A DNA stretch of 64,000 bases from Haloferax elongans ATCC BAA-1513 (GCF_000336755.1 NZ_AOLK01000021.1:247531-311530); one strand, 5' to 3'. Shown: positions 34,024 to 42,435, numbered from the stretch's first letter. Notes: generated by a model from the letters alone, not told the origin. Program-made: numbers and translations.

Positions 34024-34191
34024 TTACTGGCGAACGTCGACGGTCACGTCACTCGAAATCCATCCATCGGTGTTCCCCGATTCGAGAAACACCGTCTTTC
34101 CAGGGGAGCTTTCACAAGTCGCTATCTCTGGCCGCTGGGTGGGCTCTGTCTCGGCTGGTTGCCCGCGGCGCGACTGCGTACCAGTGCTCAT
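34024..34191 (-). CDS. Unannotated 55-aa haloarchaeal small protein
   Basis: A complete 55-codon gene (ATG 34189-34191, TAA 34024-34026) too short for usual cut-offs. It begins MSTGTQSRR and ends DGWISSDVTVDVRQ, with a central CESSPGKTVFLESGN stretch. This resembles short Cys/Gly/Trp-containing proteins common in haloarchaea. A TATA box (rc ctttatg, 34217-34223) is about 29 bp upstream and a DtxR-type palindrome lies between TATA and start. The amphi-Trp gene follows after 10 bp. Function is unknown; metal-linked expression is inferred. Confidence 0.72.
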   Translation of the reverse strand: MSTGTQSRRGQPAETEPTQRPEIATCESSPGKTVFLESGNTDGWISSDVTVDVRQ

Positions 34192-34197
34192 TGGAAC

Positions 34198-34217
34198 GCT
34201 TTAGGCAAACCTAAAGC
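34198..34217 (-). promoter_or_regulatory. DtxR/IdeR-type operator 1
   Basis: GCTTTAGG-CAAA-CCTAAAGC: perfect 8-bp arms, 4-bp spacer, 20 bp in all. It contains the TTAGG-n-CCTAA half-site arrangement of DtxR/IdeR/SirR metal regulators. It sits 7-26 bp upstream of the 55-aa gene and abuts its TATA box, so binding should block the core promoter. Confidence 0.7.
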
Positions 34218-34369
34218 ATAAAGGAAACGGTTTCTGTGGGCGCGTATGGCTTTGTATCGTCCGATTTGAATTATCCAGACTTCGATGGGAACTGTGGAAT
34301 AACACCGCTGTCTGGCCATCCAAACATGTCAATTTATTTGTCACCCAGGAGACAATCGCTATTCGAACG

Positions 34370-35680
34370 ATGGCCTCCACGAGCACCACCGAAGAGATGG
34401 CACGCCAATTCTCGACAGCGTTTCTCGATGAATCGTTCGTCGATGCGGCCGACCTGTTGACCGAAGCGGGTCGGAACGCAGTTACCGACTCGTTTCCCGA
34501 CGGGTTCAGCGACGCGTCGATGGATGCCGAGGAGGCCTTCGAGACGTACTGGTTGGGACTCTACAGCCAGTACGGGACACCGGCGGGTATCGATGAACTA
34601 CGTGTCGAGGACAACGAGGTCGCTGTCGCGTTCGAATTCGAGGACGGGACCGTGACGGCGAGACTCGATATCGGCACGGAAGGCGTCGAAAACGTCCAGT
34701 TTTCTCCCGAGTACGAGCCACCAGCGTACGCAGACGAGAGCGCCTTCAGCGAGCGTGACGCGACTATCGATGCCGGGGACGTAGACCTCGACGGTGTCCT
34801 CGCGGTCCCAGAAGGGGACGGCCCGTTCCCAGCTGTCGTGCTCGTCCACGGTGCCGGTATCCACGACCCGGACGGAACCGCAGGCGCATCGAAAATTCTC
34901 AAAGACCTCGCGTGGGGACTCGCCAGCCAAGGTATCGCCACGCTCCGGTACGAGAAACGACTCGCTGACCACGAGGTCGACGACGAGAACTACACGCTCG
35001 ATACGGTCGTCGTCGACGACGCAGTCGCGGCAGTAGACACGCTCGCCGCTGTCGACGAGGTTGACGAGAGTACCGTGTTCCTTGCGGGCCACAGCCAAGG
35101 TGGGATGTGTGGTCCTCGAATTGCTGACCGACACGGTGGTGTTGCGGGCGTCGCCGCGCTCGACGCGCGTGCCGACTCGACGCACGACCCGGAGGACCTC
35201 ACGTTCCTGCGCTACGAGTTCGAACAGGATGGCGACCTCAGCGAGGACCAAGCGGCGGAACTCGAACGCGAGCGCGAGACGGTTCGCCGCCTCGCCGAGG
35301 GCGACTATGACGACGACGAGGTGCTCTGGGGCCGACCGGGGACGTGGCACCGCAGCATGAGAAACTACGACCCTGCTGGGACTGCGAGCGCCCTCGATGT
35401 CCCGACGTTCGTCTTGAAGACCTGCCGAGCCGACGAAGAAATGCAGGCAGACCTCGCCGCGTGGTTCCGAGACGAATTCGAGAAGTGGCAGGCCGTGGAC
35501 CTTGTCGACGGGAGTTGCGTGGAACTCTACGACGGCCTCGACCACTTCTTCCAAGACGGGTTCGAACCCGCCCATCCAATCGGCCTCTTCTTCGGCGGCA
35601 ACGTCGCCGAACGCGTCGTCTCGGACCTCACCGAATGGGTTTTCGAGGTCGCTTCGAACACACCGAATTCAGCGTCCTAA
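34370..35680 (+). CDS. Alpha/beta hydrolase with N-terminal DUF3887-like domain
   Basis: A 436-aa protein. Residues about 1-115 form a small alpha+beta domain (MARQFSTAFLDESFVDAADLL, YWLGLYSQYGTPAGIDEL) like the DUF3887 module found before some hydrolases. The hydrolase domain follows with VVLVHGAGIHDPDGTAG, FLAGHSQGGMCGPRIA (nucleophile Ser in GHSQGG), VPTFVLKTCRADEE in the acid region and YDGLDHFFQDG (His). The substrate is unknown. It has a TATA-like tttattt about 35 bp upstream and lies between the two DtxR-type operators, divergent from the small-protein operon. Confidence 0.85.
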   Translation: MASTSTTEEMARQFSTAFLDESFVDAADLLTEAGRNAVTDSFPDGFSDASMDAEEAFETYWLGLYSQYGTPAGIDELRVEDNEVAVAFEFEDGTVTARLDIGTEGVENVQFSPEYEPPAYADESAFSERDATIDAGDVDLDGVLAVPEGDGPFPAVVLVHGAGIHDPDGTAGASKILKDLAWGLASQGIATLRYEKRLADHEVDDENYTLDTVVVDDAVAAVDTLAAVDEVDESTVFLAGHSQGGMCGPRIADRHGGVAGVAALDARADSTHDPEDLTFLRYEFEQDGDLSEDQAAELERERETVRRLAEGDYDDDEVLWGRPGTWHRSMRNYDPAGTASALDVPTFVLKTCRADEEMQADLAAWFRDEFEKWQAVDLVDGSCVELYDGLDHFFQDGFEPAHPIGLFFGGNVAERVVSDLTEWVFEVASNTPNSAS

Positions 35681-35771
35681 ACGACCGCTTCGAGAGAATC
35701 ACGTCCGATATCTTCCACTGAATCCACTCCCAGTTCGGGATTCCACACTCGGAACCCATTTGGGCATCCTG

Positions 35772-35791
35772 ATTTTAGGCTTACCTAAAAT
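35772..35791 (+). promoter_or_regulatory. DtxR/IdeR-type operator 2, overlapping a start codon
   Basis: ATTTTAGG-CTTA-CCTAAAAT: perfect 8-bp arms, 4-bp spacer, same architecture as the site at 34198. Its last bases are the first two bases of the kinase ATG (35790), so it covers the transcription start if the gene is leaderless. The central TTAGGCNNACCTAA bases are shared with operator 1 apart from the spacer. Confidence 0.7.
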
Positions 35792-37043
35792 GAGCAGGCA
35801 TACGGAACAACTTGTCGGCGCACTCTTCAACGTCCTCAAGACAGAGGGCCACACGGAGGCGCAGCAGTGCTTTATCGAGTCGTATCAGTCTCATGCACCG
35901 ACACAACGTGAGGAATTAGTTGCGACTCTCGTTTCTGATTTTGTCTCTATCATTCAGGACTATTTGACGCCGCAAGAGCGGGCGGACGTCTTTACGGCGA
36001 CAGTCGAGTATCTTCGAGAGCAGTTTCTCTCGGTCATCGAAGTCGCGCCCGTCGCAATCATCGTCGTCGCCGAAGACGGGTCTGTGCAGTTGTGGAATAC
36101 CGGAGCCGAACGCATATTTGGGTGGTCGGAATCCGAGTTTCTGACAGAGTCGTACGCTCGACTGCTCGCCGAACTCCCCGACACGTTCGAGACGTACTTC
36201 TCACAACTCCAGCACGGCGAGCGACTGACGGGCATCGAAACTCGCCACCGGCACAAGAACGGTTCGACCATCGACGTTCGACTGTGGGCCGCACCAGTGT
36301 ACACGACCGGTGACACACCCACCGGTGCGACGTTCGTCATCAGCGACATCACCGCACAGAAACAGCGCGAACAGCGTCTCACCATTCTCAATCGCGTGCT
36401 GCGTCACAACATTCGAAACGATATCACCGTGCTTCGCGGGCATCTCGACCTGCTCGCCGACCAGGTTTCGGACGGAAATACGCACGTCGAGGCGATGGAA
36501 AAACGGCTGTTGAACATCGAGAGTCTGAGCGAGAGCGCTCGACACATCGAACAGCTTCAGGCGACAGACGGCGAGGAGAGCCTCACGACGTTCGAACTCG
36601 GGTCGGAGCTACAGAACCACCTCGACCGCCTCGAGTTAGATTGGCCAGCGGCCGAGATACAGTCGAATATCCGAGAAGGGACCACTATCGAGGCCCACGA
36701 ACTGTTTCCGTATGCACTCGACAACCTCATCGAAAATGCGGTCGAGCACAACGATTCGGAGACACCTCGGGTGTTCGTCGGGACGTCCTTGGAATCCGAG
36801 TCGTCTCAGTACGTCGACCTCGTCATCGAAGACGACGGTCCCGGCCTTCCGAAAGTCGAACGGGAGGTACTGACACGAGAGACAGAGACGGACCTGATGC
36901 ACAGCGCCGGGATGGGCCTGTGGCTCACTCGGTGGATTATTCGCAGTTCTGGCGGGGAACTCGTCGTCGAACCCAGTCAGTGGGACGGCACGCGAGTCGT
37001 GCTCAAATTGCGTCGAGAGCGTCTTTCGCCGGACGATGAATAG
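35790..37043 (+). CDS. PAS-domain sensor histidine kinase
   Basis: A 417-aa soluble kinase. Residues 1-80 are a helical region without known motif, a PAS domain covers about 82-190 (VIEVAPVAIIVVAEDGSVQLWN ... FVISDITAQKQRE), HisKA has VLRHNIRND with H206, and the HATPase shows DNLIENAVEHND (N-box), DDGPGLP and a glycine-poor G2 box (AGMGLWLTRWI). A DtxR-type palindrome overlaps the ATG, so expression is probably metal-controlled. No response regulator gene is adjacent. Confidence 0.9.
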   Translation: MSRHTEQLVGALFNVLKTEGHTEAQQCFIESYQSHAPTQREELVATLVSDFVSIIQDYLTPQERADVFTATVEYLREQFLSVIEVAPVAIIVVAEDGSVQLWNTGAERIFGWSESEFLTESYARLLAELPDTFETYFSQLQHGERLTGIETRHRHKNGSTIDVRLWAAPVYTTGDTPTGATFVISDITAQKQREQRLTILNRVLRHNIRNDITVLRGHLDLLADQVSDGNTHVEAMEKRLLNIESLSESARHIEQLQATDGEESLTTFELGSELQNHLDRLELDWPAAEIQSNIREGTTIEAHELFPYALDNLIENAVEHNDSETPRVFVGTSLESESSQYVDLVIEDDGPGLPKVEREVLTRETETDLMHSAGMGLWLTRWIIRSSGGELVVEPSQWDGTRVVLKLRRERLSPDDE

Positions 37044-37112
37044 TCGAATGAGTCGCGGGCTGGGTCGCAGTTGCGACGACACGTGCCCTCCCCGCGCCTC
37101 ACGTCGCGGGAA

Positions 37113-38198
37113 CTAGGCGGAGTCAGCGCGCTGGTCGAGTGGGTCTTCGAGTTCGCCCATCACCGCTTCGAGCGCGTCGGTCGCGGTGAGGAGTCCAACG
37201 ACGGTGCCGTCTTCGATGACGAGCGCTAACTCTTGGTCTTCTGCTTGGAACTGGTCGAACGCGTCGCTGACGTTCGTCTCTGCCGCCAGCGTCATCGTCG
37301 GTGCTGCGATGTCGGCGAACGAGAGTGCCCCTTCGTGTAACTCCTCGTAGTGGTCGATAATCGACGGCGCGTACACGACACCATGGAAGTCAGTCAACTC
37401 CTCGCCAACGAGTGGGAACCGAGTGTGTGGCGTGTTGCGAATCTGCTCGAAGTTCTCTTCGGGGGTGGCCGTCGTCGAGACGGCGATGATGTCGTCGGCC
37501 GGGACCATAATTTCACTAATTGCGAGTTCGTCCACGTCGAGCGCACGGAGCACTTCCTCCCGGCGTTCCTCTGGAAGTTCGCCTTCTTCGAGGAGGGAGT
37601 GGAGTCGGTTCCGAAGCTGTGCCCGAGACTCAAGCACCTCTTCTTCGGTTTCGAGCCATGCACCCGTCATCTCGATGCCGAACAGCTTGAGCGTCCCTTT
37701 GGCAACCCAGTCACCGAGCGTGATGAGTGGTGAGATGAGCCAGTTGAACCAGTACAGCGGGGTCGCGCCGTACCGACAGACCATCCGCGAGCGTTCGACA
37801 CCGAGGTACGTCGGCGTCTGCTCGCCGTGGGTGAGGTGCAGGAGGTTGATGATACCGAACGCGATGAGTGCGCCTGCGCCGACCGACGCCAGTGGCGTGT
37901 TGGTGAAGTACGGTCTGAACAGCGCGGCCAACGCTGGCTCTGCGACGATACCGACTGCAATGCTCGATGCCGTGATGCCGACCTGGCAGGTCGTCAAGTA
38001 AATCTCCAGGTTCTGCGTCATCTCCCACGCCCGCTCCAGCGCGGGCGTGTCACCGATGAATTCTTGTTTGCTGAACTGACGAGCCCGCGTCAACGCGAAC
38101 TCGATTGCGACGAAAAAGCCGTTTGTCAAGATGAGGGCGAGACCAGCGACCAAGCGGAGGCTAATCTCGAGTGGAGGTATCTGGCTCGGCGAGGTCAT
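37113..38198 (-). CDS. CNNM/CorC-type membrane protein with CBS pair
   Basis: A 361-aa protein of the HlyC/CorC (TlyC/CNNM) family, linked to Mg2+/Co2+ and other divalent cation transport. The N-terminal DUF21 domain has about four membrane segments (SLRLVAGLALILTNGFFVAIEFALTRAR first, LTTCQVGITASSIAVGIVAEPAL second) and is followed by CBS1 (ISEIMVPADDIIAVSTTATPEEN) and CBS2 (ISFADIAAPTMTLAAETNVSDAF). No C-terminal CorC_HlyC domain is visible. ATG 38198 opens the first membrane helix. It is convergent with the PAS kinase gene. Confidence 0.88.
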   Translation of the reverse strand: MTSPSQIPPLEISLRLVAGLALILTNGFFVAIEFALTRARQFSKQEFIGDTPALERAWEMTQNLEIYLTTCQVGITASSIAVGIVAEPALAALFRPYFTNTPLASVGAGALIAFGIINLLHLTHGEQTPTYLGVERSRMVCRYGATPLYWFNWLISPLITLGDWVAKGTLKLFGIEMTGAWLETEEEVLESRAQLRNRLHSLLEEGELPEERREEVLRALDVDELAISEIMVPADDIIAVSTTATPEENFEQIRNTPHTRFPLVGEELTDFHGVVYAPSIIDHYEELHEGALSFADIAAPTMTLAAETNVSDAFDQFQAEDQELALVIEDGTVVGLLTATDALEAVMGELEDPLDQRADSA

Positions 38199-38344
38199 CT
38201 GGGTGGGAACATTACACTGTGGACTGAAATAAGCAGGGAAGACGGTATCTGGGGGCGTACGCGACTCTCGCGGCCTCTCACCGAGACTATCGCCCAAAAC
38301 ACGACATCGAACCAAGGTGAAAACTCTCCCGCGACCACGACGCC

Positions 38345-40030
38345 TCAGCTAGCGAGGTCAGTCGGAGAGACGTCGAACCGCTTGAGGAATTTCTGTACTG
38401 CTTCGTCGCGCCCGACAATCGTGAGTCGTTCATCGCCGGTGAATCGTCGCTGTGGGTCGATATCCACAGTCTGTCCGTCGCTGTCTTGAATCGCGATGAC
38501 GCGACAGCCGGTCTGCTCGTAAATACGAGAGTTTGCGAGTGTCTTCCCGGCGAACTCAGCGGCTGGCACTCGAACGAGGCGAATCTGGCTCGCCGGAGCG
38601 AGGATGTCTTCACCCCGAAGTTCTTTTGCGACCATCCTCGCGCTCACCCTCGGGACCGACAGGACGTAATCTGCACCGGCGGTAAACGCCTTCTGTGTCG
38701 TCTCTGCGTCTCCCACACGGACGAGTATCTCTATTTCGGGGGAGAGAGACTGGGCCAGCGCGGTCGTCAAGAGCGCAATCGAGTCGTCAGGGACGCCGAC
38801 GACGATGGCTCCTGCGGTCTCCACACCTGCTGCGAGCAAGGCCTCTCGGGACCCGCCATCGCCGACGATGTCGACGCCGTCTCGTTCTTCGAGGTCGATT
38901 CCCACGACTTCACCACCAGCCTCCTGAATGACCGACTTGGCAGCCTGTCCGACTTCGCCCAACCCGACGAGAACGAAGCGTTCGTGTTCAGTGAACGACC
39001 GAGGCGGTCGAGTGAACTCGTTTAGCTCTTTGAGCGCGGTTTCCTCGCCAGACACCAGGAGGACGGTGTTTGGACGGACGACGGCGTCCGGGCTGGGTGG
39101 TAACTGCAACTCGCCGTCGAACCAGGCACCGACGATGGTGGCCCCGGTTCGCTCCCTGACCCTCGTGTCCCGGATTCTGCGACCGACCAACTCGCTCGAC
39201 TCGGACACGGGAAGTTCCATCAACTTCGTGGTTCCGCCGATTTCGATGGTGTCTCGCAGCTCTGCACTGAACGAGGCGACGGCTTTCTCTGCAAGGCGGT
39301 GTCCCATAACTGCGTGCGGAGACAACACAGTGTCCGCACCGACGGTGCGCAGTATCCCTTCCATGTCGCTGTCGTCGGTCAGCGCGATGACGTTGATGTC
39401 TGGACGGAGCGTCCGCACAGTGAGTATCGTATTGACGTTCGCGTTGCCAGCGTCGGTAATCACCGCTCGCGCGGTACGGATGCTCGCCCGTTCGAACGTT
39501 GCTGCCGATTGCGGAGAGCCGTGAATCGCGGCGTAGCCGCGGTTCGAGAGCGACTCGGCGTCTTCCCGTGAAGACGAAATGAGCACGTAATCGATGCCCA
39601 GTTCCTTGAGTTCGTCCAGAAGAATCGCGGAGTCCCGACGGTACTCACAGATGATGACGTGGTCGGACTTCGGACTGAGTCGGTCGTCGAGGTTGACTTG
39701 GGCGCTCGTAAACAGCGGAATGATGATGAGACGGAGAGTGAAAAACCCGATTGCGATACCCGAAATCTGAATCGAGGCGACGAACAGGAACATCAGCGGG
39801 TGGCTCCAGATATCCGAGTCTTGACCGTATCCCGTGGTCGTCATCGTCTGGATGACGAATTCGAACGAGGCGAAAATCGACTGGTTGACGCCTTCGAGCC
39901 GCGCCAGGGCGTAATTGTAGGCCACCGCGTAGAAGACCACGAGTGACACGAGCCCGATGACGTAGTAGATGACGTGTCGGATTCGTCGGCTTGGGCCGAA
40001 CCGCCGAACCAACTCGGGAATGGAGGTCAT
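38345..40030 (-). CDS. Potassium channel with two RCK (TrkA) modules
   Basis: A 561-aa K+ channel. Two membrane helices (VIYYVIGLVSLVVFYAVAYNY and MFLFVASIQISGIAIGFFTL) flank the pore loop TMTTTGYG with the selectivity filter at 64-69. The cytoplasmic part has two TrkA-N Rossmann domains (VIICEYRRDSAILLDEL; FVLVGLGEVGQAAKSVI) and two TrkA-C domains, so it probably gates with nucleotide or ligand binding. The first Rossmann GxGxxG is degenerate (CEYRRDS), while the second retains GLGEVG. ATG 40030 is chosen. K+ flux is central to haloarchaeal osmotic balance. Confidence 0.92.
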   Translation of the reverse strand: MTSIPELVRRFGPSRRIRHVIYYVIGLVSLVVFYAVAYNYALARLEGVNQSIFASFEFVIQTMTTTGYGQDSDIWSHPLMFLFVASIQISGIAIGFFTLRLIIIPLFTSAQVNLDDRLSPKSDHVIICEYRRDSAILLDELKELGIDYVLISSSREDAESLSNRGYAAIHGSPQSAATFERASIRTARAVITDAGNANVNTILTVRTLRPDINVIALTDDSDMEGILRTVGADTVLSPHAVMGHRLAEKAVASFSAELRDTIEIGGTTKLMELPVSESSELVGRRIRDTRVRERTGATIVGAWFDGELQLPPSPDAVVRPNTVLLVSGEETALKELNEFTRPPRSFTEHERFVLVGLGEVGQAAKSVIQEAGGEVVGIDLEERDGVDIVGDGGSREALLAAGVETAGAIVVGVPDDSIALLTTALAQSLSPEIEILVRVGDAETTQKAFTAGADYVLSVPRVSARMVAKELRGEDILAPASQIRLVRVPAAEFAGKTLANSRIYEQTGCRVIAIQDSDGQTVDIDPQRRFTGDERLTIVGRDEAVQKFLKRFDVSPTDLAS

Positions 40031-40369
40031 TTTGGGACACGCATAGTAGTACGGAAACAGACAAAACAGTGTGTGCTCTCGGCCGTATGGCAGATTGAGG
40101 GCTGATTGGGTACGTTCAGACGGTTGACGACGTCTGTTCTTCACTGTGTTTGTCACCTTCTGTGCTGTGTTCACGCCGTGATGCCACTCTTCGGTGTGTG
40201 ATGTCGTCCAGAACACTACTGCTCGACAAACTACTAGTAGGTCCTGTAGAGGACGAAACATGGTGGTCGCGACGAAAAGCATATTGTCGATGAGATGTTG
40301 ATCGAGATACGATTTCAAAAATGATAGATTGGACAAAGGTTTAAAATGTCATGAATATCCGCGTACACT
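40031..40369. other. 339-bp gap: left edge of the accessory insert
   Basis: Base composition falls towards AT from about 40130. The gap holds the left direct repeat (40200-40218), a perfect 10-bp palindrome CTACTAGTAG (40231-40240), a following hairpin GTCCT-gtag-AGGAC (40241-40254), and a TATA box tttaaaat (40340-40347) about 26 bp before ATG 40370. No convincing gene is present. Confidence 0.6.
40200..40218. repeat. Left flanking direct repeat
   Basis: GATGTCGTCCAGAACACTA; matches the right copy at 42279-42297 at 18 of 19 positions (T versus C at base 8). Confidence 0.75.
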
Positions 40370-41296
40370 ATGCGAAACACGTTTCGTTGCCCAGATTGCA
40401 ACCGGCACCTCCCTATTTTCATGCAGGCAACCGAGAGAAAATGCCGAGATTGTAGTGAATCTCTACAACAAAATTCGAAGAAGAGGCGAGGAAATAGCTT
40501 AGATGGAGGCTCGGCTTCCTCAACGTCGCCAGAGTCAGAAGACAGTTCGAACGCAGACCCACCAGTGATTTCGGTGAGAGACTCATCGGACCGCGATTTA
40601 GACCCGGAGGAATCTAACGACGATTCTTCATATAACCCACCTTCAGTGGATTATCCTGCAGAGAATCCTCCAGTTCAGATCTACTACCAACCCACGATTC
40701 CGGAGGGGTTCCCAGATTTGACTCCGTGTCACATCTTCGGTTTGGGCGAATACCGCTCAAAAAGGAAGGGGAGAAATGAGTTCTCCAGTAAACTCATCGA
40801 TTTTGCCAAAGAAGACGACCTCAGTGAATTCGAGTATTTTGCGCCACACGTCGACTGGTTCATTAAAAATAGGTTTGATGGAGATATTTCCCCGGACTTG
40901 GTTACTGTCTACCCAGGGCACCACGGAGGGTATAGCGACGCACTAGTCAAGGTCTGTAAGGAACTCGAATCGGAGTACGACATCGTTTATCGAGAATTGC
41001 TGTCTCGGACCGAGAACCGACCGCAACAAAAGAATTATAATAGAAATAAAGAAAGGTGGGAAAATCAAGATGGTAGCATCTCAACAACGCGGTCACTATC
41101 TGGTGAAACAGTGTTACTGCTTGACGACGTGACTACATCGGGTGCATCGGTCACTGTAGGCAAGAACGAGCTTGAGGACGCAGGGGCTAATCAAGCCATA
41201 GGACTCTGTTTGGGTATCTCCAAGCGATCACGGAGCATATACCACCACCTCAAAGAAGCAACGCACACCGTCGGGAGTGTGATTAGCGATGAGTGA
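40370..41296 (+). CDS. ComFC-like zinc-ribbon phosphoribosyltransferase
   Basis: A 308-aa protein. The N-terminus is a zinc ribbon (C7-x2-C10, C25-x2-C28), then an acidic Ser-rich linker (about 35-95) and a C-terminal PRTase domain whose PRPP loop is VLLLDDVTTSGAS (248-260), with YPGHHGGYSDAL at 181-192 nearby. ComFC proteins share the zinc-ribbon-plus-PRTase plan and help DNA uptake in bacteria; here the protein could also be a PRTase of a DprA-linked defence or DNA-processing module. The gene has a TATA box and overlaps the DprA-like start by 8 bp. GC is lower than in neighbours. Confidence 0.75.
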   Translation: MRNTFRCPDCNRHLPIFMQATERKCRDCSESLQQNSKKRRGNSLDGGSASSTSPESEDSSNADPPVISVRDSSDRDLDPEESNDDSSYNPPSVDYPAENPPVQIYYQPTIPEGFPDLTPCHIFGLGEYRSKRKGRNEFSSKLIDFAKEDDLSEFEYFAPHVDWFIKNRFDGDISPDLVTVYPGHHGGYSDALVKVCKELESEYDIVYRELLSRTENRPQQKNYNRNKERWENQDGSISTTRSLSGETVLLLDDVTTSGASVTVGKNELEDAGANQAIGLCLGISKRSRSIYHHLKEATHTVGSVISDE

Positions 41297-42206
41297 TCTA
41301 ACCGTTGAGCAGCAAGCGAAACTTCTGGCTCTAACCGATTTGAAGGGTGTCGGCGATAAGCGTGCTCAAAAACTCGTGTCGGTGGCTCGCGGCGTCGATT
41401 CGGTGTATGAAAGTCCCTTCTCTACGTTATCTGATCTTCACTACGTATCCGAGCAGACGTTTACGCAGTTGCAGGATTTAGATTCGGAGATCAGCCGGTA
41501 CGAGTCACAAATTCGGCGAGCGGCCGAAGATGGTGTTTCATTGGCGACTCCCTACGATAGTCTGTATCCAGAACAACTCCAGACACAGCACGCACCACTG
41601 AAGTTGTTCACGAAAGGCGACGAAAGCCTCCTTACCAGCCCGATGGTTTCCTTTGCTGGCTCTCGCGATGCAAATGACTCCGCAATTGAATGGGCCAGTC
41701 GAATTGCAGGGGGGCTCGCCGACGAAGGTTATACAATTGTCAGCGGGGGTGCATTTGGCATTGACGCCGCTGCCCACCGTGCGGCATTAGATAAGCGGGG
41801 GTCCACAATCATCGTCTCACCGAGCGGGCACAACGTTCCCTATCCAAAGGCACATGAGGAACTATTCAAACGCGTCATCAACGAGGGGCTTGTGATTTCC
41901 CACCGATTCCCCAACCAAGACCCGGCGCGAGGCGGCTTCCTCTATCGGAATAGAACGAATTCAGCTCTAAGTGAGGCAATCATTATCGCGGCTGCGAGTG
42001 ACGACGGCGGCTCCATGTCGCAGTTCGAGACTGCGGTCAAACAGGGGAAGACGGTTTTCGTTCCCGACGAATCGGTCGGACCACTGCCGGATTCAGGACT
42101 CGCGGAAATGCGTGCATCTGATGATACGGTCGTCGTGGAGTCGCTGGGAGACGTACTTGACGAAATTAATGTGAACGATGGACAAAGTTCACTCAATGAC
42201 TGGTGA
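41289..42206 (+). CDS. DprA/Smf-like DNA-processing protein
   Basis: A 305-aa protein with an N-terminal helix-hairpin-helix (TDLKGVGDKRAQKLV) and the DprA Rossmann domain: VSFAGSRDANDSA, TIVSGGAFGIDAAAHRAAL, FLYRNRTNSALSEAIIIAAAS and the GKTVFVPDE strand. Bacterial DprA binds single-stranded DNA and loads RecA during transformation; LOG/DprA-fold proteins also appear in some conflict systems. A C-terminal winged-helix seen in some DprA proteins is not visible. The 8-bp overlap with the PRTase gene implies coupled translation and a shared task. GC is lower than in the surrounding genome. Confidence 0.85.
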   Translation: MSDLTVEQQAKLLALTDLKGVGDKRAQKLVSVARGVDSVYESPFSTLSDLHYVSEQTFTQLQDLDSEISRYESQIRRAAEDGVSLATPYDSLYPEQLQTQHAPLKLFTKGDESLLTSPMVSFAGSRDANDSAIEWASRIAGGLADEGYTIVSGGAFGIDAAAHRAALDKRGSTIIVSPSGHNVPYPKAHEELFKRVINEGLVISHRFPNQDPARGGFLYRNRTNSALSEAIIIAAASDDGGSMSQFETAVKQGKTVFVPDESVGPLPDSGLAEMRASDDTVVVESLGDVLDEINVNDGQSSLNDW

Positions 42207-42278
42207 TTGCAGGTACGATCGCGCCACCAAGTAACGCGACACCGACCCTGATTACTCACATGACAGTTATTTTTGAAG

Positions 42279-42297
42279 GATGTCGCCCAGAACACTA
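42279..42297. repeat. Right flanking direct repeat
   Basis: GATGTCGCCCAGAACACTA, one mismatch to 40200-40218. It lies 72 bp after the DprA-like stop. Confidence 0.75.
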
Positions 42298-42435
42298 ACG
42301 GCCGGTATCATCCCGAGGCGGCGTGCCGCGTCAACCGGGAAACCCTCGTGCCAGGCGGTCCGTCTTTCGGGCGCGGACGTTCCGAAGTACACCGGCGTCA
42401 GCCGGTCAGTAGAGCAGCGTAACCGCTGCGTTTGA
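42280..42435 (+). other. Hairpin-rich stretch with a 51-codon ORF
   Basis: Immediately right of the direct repeat. Inverted repeats in order: GCGGC-gt-GCCGC (42318-42329), GTCCG/CGGAC (42358-42378), ACCGGC-GTCA-GCCGGT (42391-42406) and GCAGCG-TAAC-CGCTGC (42414-42429). This density suggests a structured RNA or an element end. An ORF starting at ATG 42280 inside the repeat runs 51 codons to TGA 42433, but I cannot tell whether it is made. The remainder of the 42207-42540 gap has nothing I can support. Confidence 0.4.

Larger units (their letters stand above)
40200..42297. mobile_element. Putative accessory insert with ComFC-like PRTase and DprA-like gene
   Basis: The 2.1-kb segment has clearly lower GC and different codon use (many AT-ending codons such as aat, aaa, gat) than the flanking potassium-channel and lipoprotein genes. 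It is bracketed by a 19-bp direct repeat (18/19 identical). No integrase or transposase is inside, so the mechanism is unknown; it may be a passive cassette or a remnant. Confidence 0.45.

Noticed and set aside
40217..42229. Terminal inverted repeats (tggtggtcgcga near 40261, its rough complement near 42217)
   Set aside because: Needs a gap and a mismatch over 12 bp; too weak to call transposon ends.
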